Part shown: positions 29,551 to 60,415 of the stretch, one piece after another
How positions within the stretch are numbered: position 1 is the first letter of the stretch
Layout of the letters: each line of letters opens with the position of its first letter
DNA from: Neodiprion pinetum
Taxonomy: Eukaryota; Arthropoda; Insecta; Hymenoptera; Diprionidae
Assembly (NCBI RefSeq): GCF_021155775.2
Contig: NC_060238.1
Coordinates: 20,192,970 to 20,256,969 of the forward strand
Length of the DNA: 64,000 bases
Reading direction: 5' to 3'
Translations under genes and position numbers: made by a program
The notes under the pieces: generated by a model
Told to the model about the DNA's origin: nothing
Databases searched by the model: none
Seen by the model: only the letters and a program-made list of their open reading frames with translations

Positions 29551-32500
29551 GCGCAACAAAAAATTGCCTTGTTCGATAACGAAATCGAAATACATTCGAT
29601 GCAAAAGTAGAGCGGTAAAGCTGAACTTTTCTGTAATACGTAGTCACGAAATCGAAAAAGAACATAGCAAAAGAGAGCTAAAATAAAGAATCTTTGTAAA
29701 TCAATAATAGACGTTCATTTTTTATACGTTCTTCGAGTTGGCATATAAAGCGCCCCGTTACGATGACGTAACAAGTTTTTTTTTTTTTCTTGTTATTTTC
29801 ACGGGTTCCGAAATCCCCGTAACACTCTACACGGAATTCCTGACCTAGATTACGAAGCGTTGAAACGCGCGGTCACAAAAATTGGGGGTGTTGGGTTACG
29901 GCACAGAAAAATAAAAGTCAGTGAGTGAATATCGGAATAATCCCGAGTCTTTCGGAGAAGACAGTCGGGGGTGTGTTTGATTGTCTTGAAAATGATGCAT
30001 CGTCGGAGCAAGGAAAACATCCCGACTCCACCCCTCGCAGCTTGCACGGAAAGCTTCAACGAGAGGCTGGAAGATCGCTCTCATAGAAAAACGAGTGAAA
30101 ATATGCGGCGGAAACGGAGCTAATCCGTTCGCTGGTTGCCGAGTCGTGCCTCGTGCCGGAATTTCACTTTTCACGACGCATTGAGCTGGTCACGAACGCC
30201 CCAAAATCACCCCCGCCGTCGACCTTCTTACGACCGTTTAACAAATTTTTCATGACCGACTCAATGACCGAGATGAATTTTTAACTTCCGTTCATTTTTC
30301 GGGATAATTCTTCACCGAAAACCATTTCCAGAGTCTTCATTCAACGGTCACGAATCTTTTTCACCAATTCTCAATGCTTCGATTATGTACATCCCATTTT
30401 ATTCTTTTTTTTTTTTCTTTTTTCTATTTCGCACTTCGTTCCATTCTTCGGATATCCAGAATATTGTAAATTTTATCGGTGAAAAAATTTTAATCTGGCG
30501 ATTGAATCACGTAAATCCATTGAATTGACAAATTTCACCGAAAACTGAATGTTAATTCTCGTATGGTTGGAACTACCTTAAGACGTTAGTTTATGCAGAG
30601 GAAAATCGGTGACGATCGAATGAGAGTGATTTGTTGATATCGATCAAACAAATTTCGTATACGAATTTACGGATTTTGAAAGATTCGAATGGATTTTAAA
30701 GATGTAATACGAATTGGAATAATTTCAATCGTTACGGAAGACGCGAAAGGATCTCAAATAATTTTAAACGATTTTATCGTATAACGCCAAGTTTTTACGC
30801 AACTTTTCACGACGTCCATAAATTTGTAACAATTTCAAATAATTTCACGAGATACATACGTCGAATGATTTTTAAACTAACGCTAAGCGACGTCAAGGAT
30901 TTTTTAAGATCTACAAATATATATTATGCGGTAATGTTACACAATTTTAGGAGCCAAGTTCCGCGAGAATTCATTAAAAGTCGTAAGAGGGTTCAATTTT
31001 GCAATGGTTTACGTAGTTTTTGTAACATCGAGCTTCCTCACGTTGGATAAAGTATCGAAAAGTTCGCGAATATTAATTATCAGGATTGATTCGAAACCAA
31101 AAAAAATTAGCTGATCGGTAAATTTGAACGAGACTGAAGTTAACGTTAACTTGACAGAATTTTCAAAGAACAAAAAAAAAACCCTGCTTTGCAGCAGCAG
31201 AAATACTTTAAACGGATTGAGTGTACAAGACACGAGTACATTCGGTGAAAAATTTGGTTGTAATGATTAAAATTTGGTCCTGGCAAAAAAATTTCAGGGT
31301 TAACACAGACTCGAGGAAACATTGTTTTTACGCAACAAAAAAGTTCAGTTGATTTTACAGCGCGCAGAAAACAAAATGTTTGATCAATGTCTGAGAAAAG
31401 GTTTCGCACCACAATTCCATAGATTCTGTTGAGATTGCGAAATCAGATCTACGCAGTGAAATCATTTTGTAAATGTTGATAAATAATTGTTCAGTTGTTG
31501 TAGCTGAAAAAATGATTCAATGATGTTGGATCACGAATGATTTAGTTCTACCTGGAGTCCCTTCCAATAACTGCTCGTATTACTTCTCTTGCGAGAAAGG
31601 ATTTTCAACGCGTTACAGAGACTATTTTGACACTTGGATAAATTTTTTTTTTTTGTAGTTTTACGATTTAACATATTATTTGGTAGCTATAATCAATTGA
31701 TAGCTCTCGTGATTTCGTAAATTTGACTAATCTTCATCCACCTAATAGATTTAGCGAATTATATGAAACGATTTGGTTGAATCTACCAAACGTTGTTCAA
31801 TATTTTGATGACACCGTTAAAACAGTATTATTTCATTAAATAGACTAAATTAAAATCGAGATTTCGTATTTATAAGTATCTATATTATATTCAATTAAAT
31901 TTTTTTGTAACTTCGAGCCAGTTATTTAATTAATTTTGCCATTTATAACAAAATATTGCGTTCCGACGAGAAAATTTTGCCCAAAATACATCGACAAATT
32001 GATTTCTGTGAAAAAGTTGAACGTTAAAGTCTGACACCGGGTTTCGGAAGATCCGAAAATTGCGAAATTGTGATTTTCCGAAAAGGGCAAATTATCGAGA
32101 GTAAAATCGCAAAATCCTGCCTCGCCAATTCACCCACCGGTATGTCAAACCGTTGTTGTTGTATGAAATAATTCCATGGGTATACAGAATAATTCACATT
32201 ACGGCGCGTTGTTTCGTCAATGTTTATGCGGCAGCGGCTTAGCGGCCTTTCGACACTTGACAAAACACAGGAAACGGGTAGGTAGGAACAAATTCCACCC
32301 ACCGAATCCTCCTCGTACCTACAGTCGGAATTTGGAATTTCTCAGCTCTAAAATAAGGTCACATTCCTCTACGAAGTCTCCGTTAATCGGGCCTCGATTC
32401 ACTCGATTCCGTGAAAGTTTACTCCTTTCAAATAAAAAATAAGTCAAATAAATAATAAGTATTGTATTCTCAGACCGACATCACAACGCCTTTGATCGTA

Positions 32501-34768
32501 ATAAAATAAATCCAATTTCAAACTGTCTCAAATTTAATTCAAAAAAACTATCGTTTGGTACTTATACTTTTTACTTTAGCATCGTGTTAATAATTGTTTA
32601 CATATTCAAAGAGTTTGAATAGTCTTCTAAAAACGAAAAAAAAAAAAATGTATAAAAATCTGAAACGTGTGCCGAGAGAGAAGTGAAAAAAAAAAAAAAA
32701 TATCGTAGATTTTACATCTCCTGCATTGTATATATGGACAGAATTGTTTTTTCTTTTTTTTTCAGTTAAATTTACATCAATCGTGGCAAGATTTACAAAT
32801 CCGACAATGAGAGTCACAGTTACAATATGTTTATGTAGGTAATTCTACCGCAATCGATGTAGTTTCGACTCCAAAAAAGAGCTGTCCATTTATTTACCAC
32901 AGAAAGATGTAAATCTATGTAAGAATTTTTCACCTGATACTCGTATCGGAAAAAGGTCCCGAGACCTTTTCAACCTGTCACCGACTTAGCCAATCCACAA
33001 ACAACGTCTAGATTAATTTACAAGCGAAGGTAGCTCAGAGCTGTTGGAACAAGTGTTTAAAGGCATTGTTGGCGTGCGAAATACCTTTAAAACGCCACAT
33101 CTGGACACCAGATGTGGGGATATTCTAACGGACACTCGCGGTGCAATGAGGATGGTTTTAGCGACAGGTTCAGTGCGTAAAAATACCTGCGTCGAAACTT
33201 TGAATACGTCTATTGTAGAGTACAATGCAAATGGACTGCACCTTATACATTGCCAACACGTGTTACCTAGATTTTCCAAACTGGTATAATAAACCGTTAG
33301 TTACGACCGTTTGACCCTCCGTACTTATGTCCCGCACTTTGCAACACATGGTTTGCATTAAGATAAGCTTTTCTCTACCTGTTCACCGCAATCCTGCAGC
33401 CTGTCCAAACTCACCATTAAGCTCTTTTCCTCCCTCGCTTACAACAACTTGGTATACTCGCTGCAGGTTCAGACCCGAGACATTGGTAGACATCTTTCCA
33501 GATAATTCCCTTACACCGTGTATTGTAACCTGAATTTAAAAACAGTTAGACTAAGTCTGGTCCGATTGACAAGTTAGACGCAGGTGTCTACGACAATTTC
33601 TTTATGAATAACAAAACTTCTATGACCGATGCAAACCGGCATCCGTTCGTAACAAGACGCGCGATGTAAAACAATGCAAATGTCTATCGTTCGTTAGTAA
33701 AAATTGTTCGTTATAATACGAACTCCTGTAGCGAGTAACCTCTTGAATGATACAGCACCTGATGTGACGGAATGAAGTGACGAAAACGTTAAAGAATTCA
33801 TCACGGTGCGATGGGTTTGCAATTTCATCGATTAAATCCAATCCTGTGTAGAGAAATTCGGATAATTCTTCCGATGAAACATTTTTCATTCAACGAGATC
33901 AACGATTTTTCACACAGAGTTAACGATGGAGAAGTTTTACAGTGGTAGGATGAGATCTGACGTTCATACTTTTGCCGGATTATTCCTCACCTTGTCACAA
34001 ACCAAATTTTTAGTCGACTTATACCGCAAGAGCGGACTCAGGAAACGCATAGAATATTTCCTCTTTGACAGCTTCTCTCATTACACAATAAATCGGTAAA
34101 CTGAAAACATTGAAGGTTTCTACAGTGAGACGTAAAGGAATCGCAGCTCAACTAAGAATGTTAAAATTTTATACGAGGCAATACCGATCATCGATTCAAC
34201 GATTTTGTTCGGGAATACACAGTGCTGAGTAAAGTTGAGCGAAATTTAGTTATTTTCATTTAGACTCCCGAATAACCGTACAACCGACAAGATCCAACGA
34301 GGGATTAATCTTTTCTAACCTCGATCCGTTTACGCATATCACGGATGCACTCTTCCGTTGACGGTTCCCAATGGTGGTAAAAAGTAACTAGATTTCCGTA
34401 TACCATTGGAAGCTGATCTCGAGCAGTTTCATTTGGAACTCGAGGTCCTGCCCCAGTTGAAGGTTGGAAATGAAGTTGACAATCGAGGTTCCCGAGTTAG
34501 TCCATTGAAGAGTTGGGACTTTCCCAGCGGCCTTCTCGGCAGGACTTGCCGGTTATCGACGGGGGTTCGGTCGGAAGGTCGCTCGTCAGGGGAACAGTGC
34601 AGCCACCAGCAATTGCCTTTCCCTTTGATTCGACCATCTACGCCCCTCCTGGATTTCCCCAGGCTTGGGATTTTCCCTCGACCCCATAGGCAGTCACTGG
34701 CTGTATACAAGTGCGAGTACGCTACGGAGGCATGTAAGCGGGATGGATACATAGAGTGAATGAGTGAG

Positions 34769-34807
<39 letters not shown>

Positions 34808-34994
34808 CACCGCGTTCCCCTCTAAATGACCCTGGGAAGGGTGGGGCTTAAAGTGAGGGTGTTGAGTGCTGGGTGTTACCTACAACCCGGAGGTGATATA
34901 CATAGGTATACAACCAAGCATCGCCGAGACAACGTGGGGCAGAGAAGAATTGTACATTCAGGAATCAGTCAGTTCTTCCTGACGTCGTGGCACC
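29551..34994. other. Intergenic stretch
   Basis: No gene recognised. AT-rich to about 34 kb with short unremarkable ORFs; composition becomes GC-richer from about 34400. A GAGA tract lies at 34770-34805. Confidence 0.55.
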
Positions 34995-35100
34995 GTCAGT
35001 CAGTCAGTCAGTCAGTCGAGATCGGGGGTGCGAGCGAGCGCTGCTTTTTCCACCCCGATTTCTCGGTGTCAGTTTTGACTGGCGGCGGGAAAATAAGCTG
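34995..35100 (+). promoter_or_regulatory. Weak candidate upstream core promoter for sim
   Basis: A GC-richer island within AT-rich DNA begins at about 34.4 kb. At 34995-35017 a TCAG repeat provides several copies of the arthropod initiator TCAGT, followed by GAGCGAGCGCTGC-type sequence and preceded by a GAGA tract (about 34770-34805). There is no TATA box. The position, 3.5 kb upstream of the bHLH exon, suits a first exon, but the repeat itself could be just a microsatellite. Confidence 0.2.
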
Positions 35101-38100
35101 CGTGCGTCGTTGTTTTAATTTCGTCTATCTTGTTTTCCCGCCTTGTCGCGTGTGAAATTATGCGGGAGACTTGTCGCAAGTTCTGCAATGCGAGAGATTG
35201 ACTTTTCTGTTATTTCAAATATCGCAAAAATCGTCAAGAAAATCAATCGAAATGGGACCAATGATTCGGACGGCTGCTGGCCTCTCGGCCAGCGATCCAT
35301 ACGTCGAAACGTGGAAGAGGAGACGGGCTGTCGACGACACGATTCAAAAAGGTACCCGATAACCGCTCGTTTTTTATTTTTACCGAGTTTGGGAATCGCG
35401 TCGACGGAAATAAGTATTCGACAAACGGAGGCAGTGACAAGATCTGGCGGGTTCCTCTCACCGACAGAACGCATTTTAAATTTGAATCGTATCATGCCCG
35501 CGTCAATTCAGGAACGTTTCGCGCTTTAGCGCAGGTTTTTGACAGAAAAAAAAAAATTAAAAATTGACCAATCGACAGGAGTAAAAATAATTTTGGCAAT
35601 GTTCTCGGTTCACGTTTCGTCGTACCGAAAACAACTCTATCTCTGCGGTGAATGTGGAGTAATTGTTAGAGTTTGCGAATTTATACGAGTATCTGTAAGG
35701 TATCGCATTTCCACACGTGGCGAAAAGTACAATGTCTACATATGGGGCGAAAAAAATTTATTCAGAGAGATATTACAATAAGCTTTCGTGTTCATTTTCG
35801 TGAAAAGTGCAATCCAAAAATAGTACTTTTTTTTATTCTTATTTATATTCCGAAGTTATGGAATCTCCATTTTCTAACAGGTATCTGCAAAATTTTATTA
35901 CATTTTGTAAGATTTTTCGGGAATATTTTCAGATTTTAGAAAGTGGGCTTTTATTTTCAAGTTTTTTAACGATACTTCAGATACGCTGGGTCGAGATATT
36001 TTGAAAATAATTGCGTTTGCGTTTTTCGTCACGTGCTTTCATTGGACAAAAAAATCTAAAACCAATCTGAGACATCGATTTAGAATCTCGATCGAGATAT
36101 CATGGAATGCCCCGTATACTTATTCTACACACATGCGCAGAAGCGCTTGCGTTGAATGTTGCGACACAAGCGATTCTACACACGAGCGAAGGTGCAATTA
36201 GGTACGACAGCGTGCCTCGTGTATGTCGCCATATATAATATTACACGTTCGTACGTGTATTATACGTAGGTGTAGATATGTTGCACCGACTTATGTAAGT
36301 TATTCCTAGAACGCGAAACGATTGCCGACTACGAGTTTGCCGCTTCGTGGTAAGCCGCTGCCATTGCCTGCACATGTACATTTTTCTCTACGGTTAATTT
36401 TTTTTTTTTTTTGTATTTACAACTATCGTGCTCGGTTAACCGCTCCTCAAACAATCCGAACTGTTAAAGCCCGTTGCAACCCGCTTCCCTAGAACTGCAA
36501 CGGTTCTTACGTACAGGCGACATCGCGATTACGGATATCGCAACGATGATTACTGTTTTTCTTGAATATGAGACGACATTCTTATTGTTCGCGTTGTAGC
36601 TGATGTTCAGACAAATTAAACGAGTCCAAGCACATTGATTTTGGACTTACCGTTCCCGAGATATCGTGATTTGAAGTCGTAGGGGTAGCGCGAGTTGCGC
36701 GACTAGCCAACTCGCTCTGTAAACCCAATCGCGCAACTGAAGCGAATCGCGAATTGCAAACTGCGATATCTCCGGGCTCCGCGGTCCGAAATCGGCTGAC
36801 GAGGGCTCGTTGGATTCGTCTCATCCACAGCTGTGACGTCAGTGACGAGATAATCGTCCACGGTCCTTTTCAACGCAATGTGTCGTATCCGCAAAAGAGT
36901 AACGAGTGTAAGAAAAAATAGATTTTTCGACTTCCAAGCCTGTTTCGTCACTCGTACTTTCGTTTATCGCCATTTTCTACTAAGCCGCGTACATAAAATA
37001 TGTATTTATTAGAATATATCGTTAAACGTGAAACTATATACATCTAATTGGAAGAAATTTTGTGCCTAATTGCTTTACAATAACTTCTGTAAATTATTTT
37101 CCAAGTTGAAAGGTAAAATACCTTCCTTACAGATTCCAAGAACGAGTAATCCGTAGTGAAAACTTGAGTGACTCTTGTAAACTTGTGATTAAAATTCATA
37201 AACAATTTTTTATTTATTTTTTTCTTCTTTTTCACCCCGTCGAATGCTTATTCAGGCGAACGTGTAGGTGAGAATGCAAATTTATCGCGGATGAAAAATC
37301 CATTATTCAGACGATTTCCATATCCGGAAGAGGAAGAGAAGGATCTCTTCGTAGCTTCGTCGTTAGAATGCTCGTTTTAACGATGGCGAAGGTACCTACC
37401 ACCAACCTACCTCCGCGGATGGTCTCTTCTCGACGCTTCTCTACACCGTTCGCGGGAAATAACGTTGTGGTACTTCATGTACGACAACCGTGCAGTATAT
37501 ATTATCGCTCGCCCTTCGTGGCGTTTTCCATCGTAGACTTGGCTTTTTCGTCCGGTAAAATTAGTCCCGACGCGTCTCGTCGAGTCATTATAACCGAGGG
37601 GAAATTTCCACCACCGCAGAAGGTTTTCCATTTTTATAATACATTTCCCATCAACTTTTCAGGCAAACTAAATTCTTGCACATATACATATGAAACGCAT
37701 ATTCAAATTTAATCGTACACAATTTTTTCTTTGGTTTATCGACCATATCGATCCGTGATCTTGGACCGGATGAGAATGCGTGTAATAACGTATATATTTG
37801 CAGAGGTAAGTACCTGTAGTTGCGTGTTTAGTACGAGGTTCAATTATGAGACATAGTAATGGGTTGTGTATCGGCAAAGCGACGATTAGGCAAACGACGA
37901 CAATCCGTGTCGCAGTTAAGTTAATTCACCTTGTATGCTGATAGGGTAAATTTAACGCCGTATAAAGTACAGGCGAGGCAAGTAGATGGCACTGCCATTC
38001 CCGCTATTACAGCATTGATTTTCCACCCCCAGGGTCCAGCCTCTCTCTCTCTCTCCCCCATTTTATCATCATTGACTCGAGGTTCAACGTGATCGACTCA

Positions 38101-38289
38101 AAGTCAACTTCACCGGGTAGAAGGACGGAACGATGGAAAAGGATCGTTGAAAGTTTAGACCAATAAATTTTTTCATTGCAGCTTTTTCCAAGTCCATCTT
38201 TTCCCGAACAAGAATTTGTATTCTACAAAGATCGGATGAAATATTTCGATCTTTCTCGATGTAGAAAGTTTCCTCGATTCCTGCATTGA
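35101..38289. other. Upstream region of sim
   Basis: No exon can be assigned with confidence. It includes the inverted repeat at 36600-36835, a terminus-like CATGGAATGCCCCGTATA at 36101, a palindrome TACACGTTCGTACGTGTA at 36242-36259, and a clean splice donor at 37805/37806. Several ACGTG words occur, but not clearly above chance. Confidence 0.5.
36600..36835. repeat. Imperfect inverted repeat
   Basis: GGACTTACCGTTCCCGAGAT then ATCGTGATTTG at the left is mirrored by CAAACTGCGATATCTCCGG and GCTCCGCGGTCC at the right. The centre is a GC-rich palindrome GCGCGAGTTGCGCGA. It looks like an old MITE. Confidence 0.55.
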
Positions 38290-38547
38290 ACTCTACCTAA
38301 AAAACGCTTGTCAAGTAACTCGAGAATTGTCAACGGTGATGTTTCAGGTGGCGCTAATCATTCGAGTGATATTTTGGAGCTTCAGAACGCGAGTAAAATT
38401 CTTGAGAACAACAACGAGACGAGTAATAAAAACAACAACGGCTCGAGTAACAACTACGAGAAGAAGAGCAGCAGCTACGTAACTGGGACGAACGACGGTT
38501 GTTCGTTAAACGTAGCCAGCCTCGCATCCGGTCCCCAAGAAGTTGTG
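38290..38547 (+). other. Open reading frame upstream of the sim ATG (possible N-terminal extension or 5'UTR)
   Basis: This stretch is in frame with the bHLH exon and free of stops for 258 bases, although the surrounding DNA is stop-rich. From acceptor TTTCAG|GT at 38347 it would encode an Asn/Ser-rich segment ([15 protein letters not shown] and onward) leading directly into MKEKSKN. It has no in-frame ATG, so it is coding only if an upstream exon supplies a start with a phase-1 donor. A clean donor, GCAGAG|GTAAGTACC, lies at 37805/37806; the reading frame it would feed has no ATG back to a stop. The alternative is plain 5'UTR starting at acceptor 38181. Confidence 0.45.
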
Positions 38548-56224
<17,677 letters not shown>

Positions 56225-57329
56225 CGTTCGCTCCAAGGGCCGACTTAGCGAGCCGTAACTCATCCTCGATCCGTAATCCCGGAACTTTGACGACGATCGC
56301 AATCGTTGGATCAAATGACAGGTGTCGGATCCATCCTGTCGGTCGAGACGAGAACCATGAATGACAGCTCGTGCTGGTCGCGAGTTTTATCGGTATTTTT
56401 TTTATTATACACGCCGTGTCGTCGCCGTGTTGAAATTTATATTTTATTTACCTTCGTCGAGAATGGTGAGCTCCGATTGAAACAATCGTCGACGATATCG
56501 CGAAATTAACTTTAATTGAATAAAAAAAATTTTTTTTTTTTTTTAAACGAACGCATCGCGTCTCGCAAATTATCGCTGCGCGTGTAAATATGATACATTA
56601 CATATATATAGACGATGCGATGACATTGTTAGGTACCTAGATATTATAAATACAAAATTAATGTCAACAAAGTCGAAACGAGTATCTGGTCGCCGTTATG
56701 GCCCTAAGTTATACGTATACTTCAATACAGACTTGTTAAGTGTTGATTTCAGAATACTGATAACGGTATTGTAAATATTATACATACATAAAATCTAAAA
56801 CAGATAATATGCGTGTGAGTATAACGTAACTGGTTATAATACGTAGTTCGAAACAGTTTAATATATATATATATATATGTATATTGTAAGGAATAAATTG
56901 ACGAATGAACGAATTAATTCAGGATGAGTGTAAATGATTTATGTATATTATCTAATATAGCTGATAATGTTGAAATAAATATAATATGTATTACGCGTTA
57001 GAAAGTGTGTGTATATCTTGAATTATATAGACCCGAAGACTGACCGGTGCTCGTGCCAACCGACCAAAGATATATGCGCCCATTTATTCACCCGTACAAT
57101 TATGACGGCTAGATCGTTGTATTCAATTAATTTTACTTGATTATACCATTATGCAATGTGTGTGCGTACGTACATGCATTGTAAAGGTTGAAATTTAAAG
57201 AAAATAGAGAAGAGAAAAAATTCACCCTGGTGAAAAAACTTGTAATACGTGTAATAATATATAATGTAAATAGCGTATCTCAAAGGCACACGATTCTCTA
57301 TCATATAAATACGTGTAAAATATATAAAC

Positions 57330-57376
<47 letters not shown>

Positions 57377-58010
57377 GTAGGTATAATAACGATATTGTTA
57401 TGAAGTATTTTAATATAATACCAATAATGATCACGATAATAATTATGATAAAAATAATATTAACGTAGTATGACTTAATAACAATGATAACAATAATTAT
57501 GTAACAACATTAATAACAGCGAGAATTATACAGAACATTATTTGTCTGGTAATTACATATCTTTGTTTGTATGATTTAACTTTAGCGTTCGTCGTGTAAA
57601 TAAATTACTTAGTTATGTCACACGTCCTTTGCGCGTATGTGTATTTGTATAGATATATAAATAAGCGTGTTCGTATAATGAAATGGCAAGTTTAAAAGCA
57701 ACGTTAAACATATTTTGATTTTTGATTTGAGTATTAAAAAAAGAAAAGAAGAAGAAATGTACGTACAGCGGAAGTAAAGAAAATAATGACAACGTTTCAA
57801 AATAAAAAAGTGACGCTCGATTGTATTGAACTTGGGATTTTTTCAAATTTTGTATTCGAAAATGTTAATTTCATGTTTTCAACTTTATGTTACACGGGCG
57901 AAATGAATAACAAACACGCATTGCATGTGTTATATAATATACGCGTAACGTATTTATTTATAAATATATACATATGACATATTATTAATATAAAAATTGA
58001 TTGAATAAAT
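56225..58010 (+). other. sim: sim 3' untranslated region (probable extent)
   Basis: Very AT-rich sequence after the stop, with AATAAA signals at 56519-56524, 56892-56897, 56974-56979 and 58004-58009. It contains four TGTAAATA words (56583, 56770, 57265, 57595), which match the Pumilio-family binding consensus TGTANATA, and a (TA)n tract at about 57331-57374. The end of the transcript cannot be fixed from sequence. If the first AATAAA is used, most of this lies outside the mRNA. Confidence 0.55.
56892..56979 (+). terminator. Candidate poly(A) signals of sim
   Basis: Two AATAAA hexamers, 56892-56897 and 56974-56979, each followed by TG/T-rich sequence (for example the GTGTGTGTAT run near 57005) that could serve as a downstream element. 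Earlier (56519) and later (58004) hexamers are alternatives, so alternative polyadenylation is plausible. Confidence 0.4.
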
Positions 58011-59484
58011 AAACAAATGAATAATTATGTATCATATACACACATATTTACGAGTGCGAAATATTCGTTATGTAATGTTGATACGAATTATTGTATACAT
58101 ATATTATATATAATATATATGATTAATATATATTATATAAATATAATTTAAGCTCTGTATATATTGTAAAACTACAGCGCTGCACGGTAAAGCCCCAGAC
58201 ATATAAAAAAAAAAAAAAAAAGACTACCACGTACACACGCACACACGACACGTTATACAAAATGAAAATACATCATATTTTCCTCTGAAGTTTTTCCTTC
58301 TTCATTCATTGATAATAATCAATTAATTCCCCCCATTTTATACGATACGAATATTATATGTAGATGTTTCGTTTCAATTCACGTGAAAAAGGCTTGTGGA
58401 TGCAGAGAGTGTTTTTGCTAAAAAATGCCACGAGATAAAAATAGATTAGAAACTGATAAATTCGTATAAGAATCGGAAAATCCGCTTCTTGAATCTTCGT
58501 CTAATGCGAATTTTACATGGCATTTCGCGCAGGGTTAAATTTCTTCTTTTAAAATCAACAATCACCACAAAGATTTACGCGATTCTAATCGCACGTGAAC
58601 GTCTCTCCGTCAGACTTACCGTAATAGGGCTTAAATCCGGGTCACTTGGAGTAACTGACGGAGTGACGAAGGACAGAAAGCGGGAAATTCCCTGGTGACG
58701 TTTTGGCCGAAAAGCTGTATAAGGTAATCAGCTGTTTAATTGCGGAGACACCCTGACGCTGGTGTTTGCCACGCTTAACGCTCATTCGTCCATGGTAATC
58801 CAAAGCCGTTTAACCACCCGTCAAGAAAATCATCTACCTACCAGCTTTAGAACCGCGGCTACCTGACCCTTGGGAATCCTCTGCGTTTAACCGCCGAAGG
58901 ATTTTCCTCAAGAGACATTCTGACGCGACAGGAACGAAAGGAGCTTTCAATTTCACTCGTTGCCGGAACTGCGTTCGAGACAAAAGAACTGTAACTCAGG
59001 ACTTTCTTCCCCCGTGTTCTCAACTCCTTTGGATTGAGTGAAATTTTTTTATTTTTTTTTTGTATTGTTTTTATCACTTTTTAAACTCGAATCAGTCAAA
59101 CGAGCTGTTGCAATTCTTTGTTTGTTTTTTCGTTTAGCGCAGAGAATGCATATTTTCCACTTTATCAAAACACTCAATTTGAATGAAACAATATCTGCAC
59201 CGGATTTTTGGATACCAAAGCAAAACATGTCTCAAGTCGACGTGCAGTTTGAAGCAAAATTTCACTCAGAATGGTGAAACTAATTAATGACGAAATGTTA
59301 CCCTGTACGTGTTATAAAATATCAAAAAATTATCACGCACGACGATAAATACAAAGGAATATAATATCGATCAATTAAAACTAAGAAGAATAACGAATAA
59401 CGAATATAAAAAAAAGAAAAAAAAAAAACAAGAGCTCAACTAATTGTTCGACGAAGGCAATTATTTCGCTCCATGGGGGGAAAA

Positions 59485-59515
<31 letters not shown>

Positions 59516-60261
59516 GTATACCATGGGCAAAAGTTTGGCAAACGCGTGCGGCTCAGCGGGTGGGACACGTGACCAGTATAACAATCGGAGAACAGTCGCG
59601 TCTTAATGGGGGGGAGGATAAAATAGGCGTTTGACTAGTCAAGTCAGAGGACGTAGGAAAGGGAAAAAGAGAGAGAAAGATGGAAGGAGAGACGGAGGAC
59701 TATTATACCGAGGGAACATAGGCAAGGTGCGGGCAAAAGCTGTTTTAACAGCCTCGTTTCCCCTTGTTAAATTCTTCGGCTCGTGACACGCCGCAGGATC
59801 CTGTGAAATTGTGCGATCAGTTGTCAAGTATAATAATGGCTGCGCGGTAATGCCGAATACGTTGTTTGTCGATGCGCGTAAGGGATCCACGCTTTCTTTT
59901 CTATACCGTAATTACTCGCTTCTCACTGACGATGAATGGGAGAGAAACAAACGACAAACTACGCCGAAAATCATCCCCCGATAGATCATTATGGGACTCG
60001 TTTTACCCTCGGTTCGGGTCACGCGACTTATTTTATTCCGACTGACTGACTGACTGACTGATTTGCGAGTGGACTGACTTCAGGTCCGCTCTTCGTCCCT
60101 TTCTCGGTTTGGTTGCGGACATTTGTGAGGCTGAAGTTATTCATAGGGTCTGAAATTCGGTAAATTTTAATAACGCAAGGCGGTATGTGTAATTCTTTTC
60201 TTTTCTTTTTTTTTTTATAAACTTGCAAGTCGCTACAAAGTCGCAAAATTGCAACACCCCA
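58011..60261. other. Downstream intergenic sequence
   Basis: AT-rich at first, then mixed. No gene recognised. A TG/TA microsatellite occurs at 59490-59516 and a CTGA repeat at 60041-60062. Confidence 0.55.
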
Positions 60262-60415
60262 CGTAGTCCCAAGAAGTCAAGTAACCCCGTTTGTGGTTTT
60301 CATCAGCAGTGGCAAAAGCTTCGTGTTTAATAGTAAACACCGGTTCGAATACCAAGCTTTTTACGCTGCCTATCAACATCACAAACGGAGTTTAATCGAC
60401 TTCTTGGAACTACAC
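60262..60415. repeat. Compact hairpin (about 155 bases)
   Basis: CGTAGTCCCAAGAAGTC and GACTTCTTGGAACTACACG are inverted ends. Pairing continues through CCGTTTGTG/CACAAACGG, ATCAGCAGTGGC-like words, AAAGCTT and GTTTA, leaving a short loop. No ORF. It may be a MITE or a structured RNA; there is no sign of transcription. Confidence 0.72.

Noticed and set aside
34900..38200. ACGTG words upstream of sim as a Sim:Tango autoregulatory cluster
   Set aside because: About six to eight occurrences in over 3 kb on both strands is close to chance expectation for a five-base word.
60340..60362. tRNA-like B box (GGTTCGAATACC)
   Set aside because: There is no matching A box or acceptor stem; the sequence belongs to the centre of the 60262-60415 hairpin.
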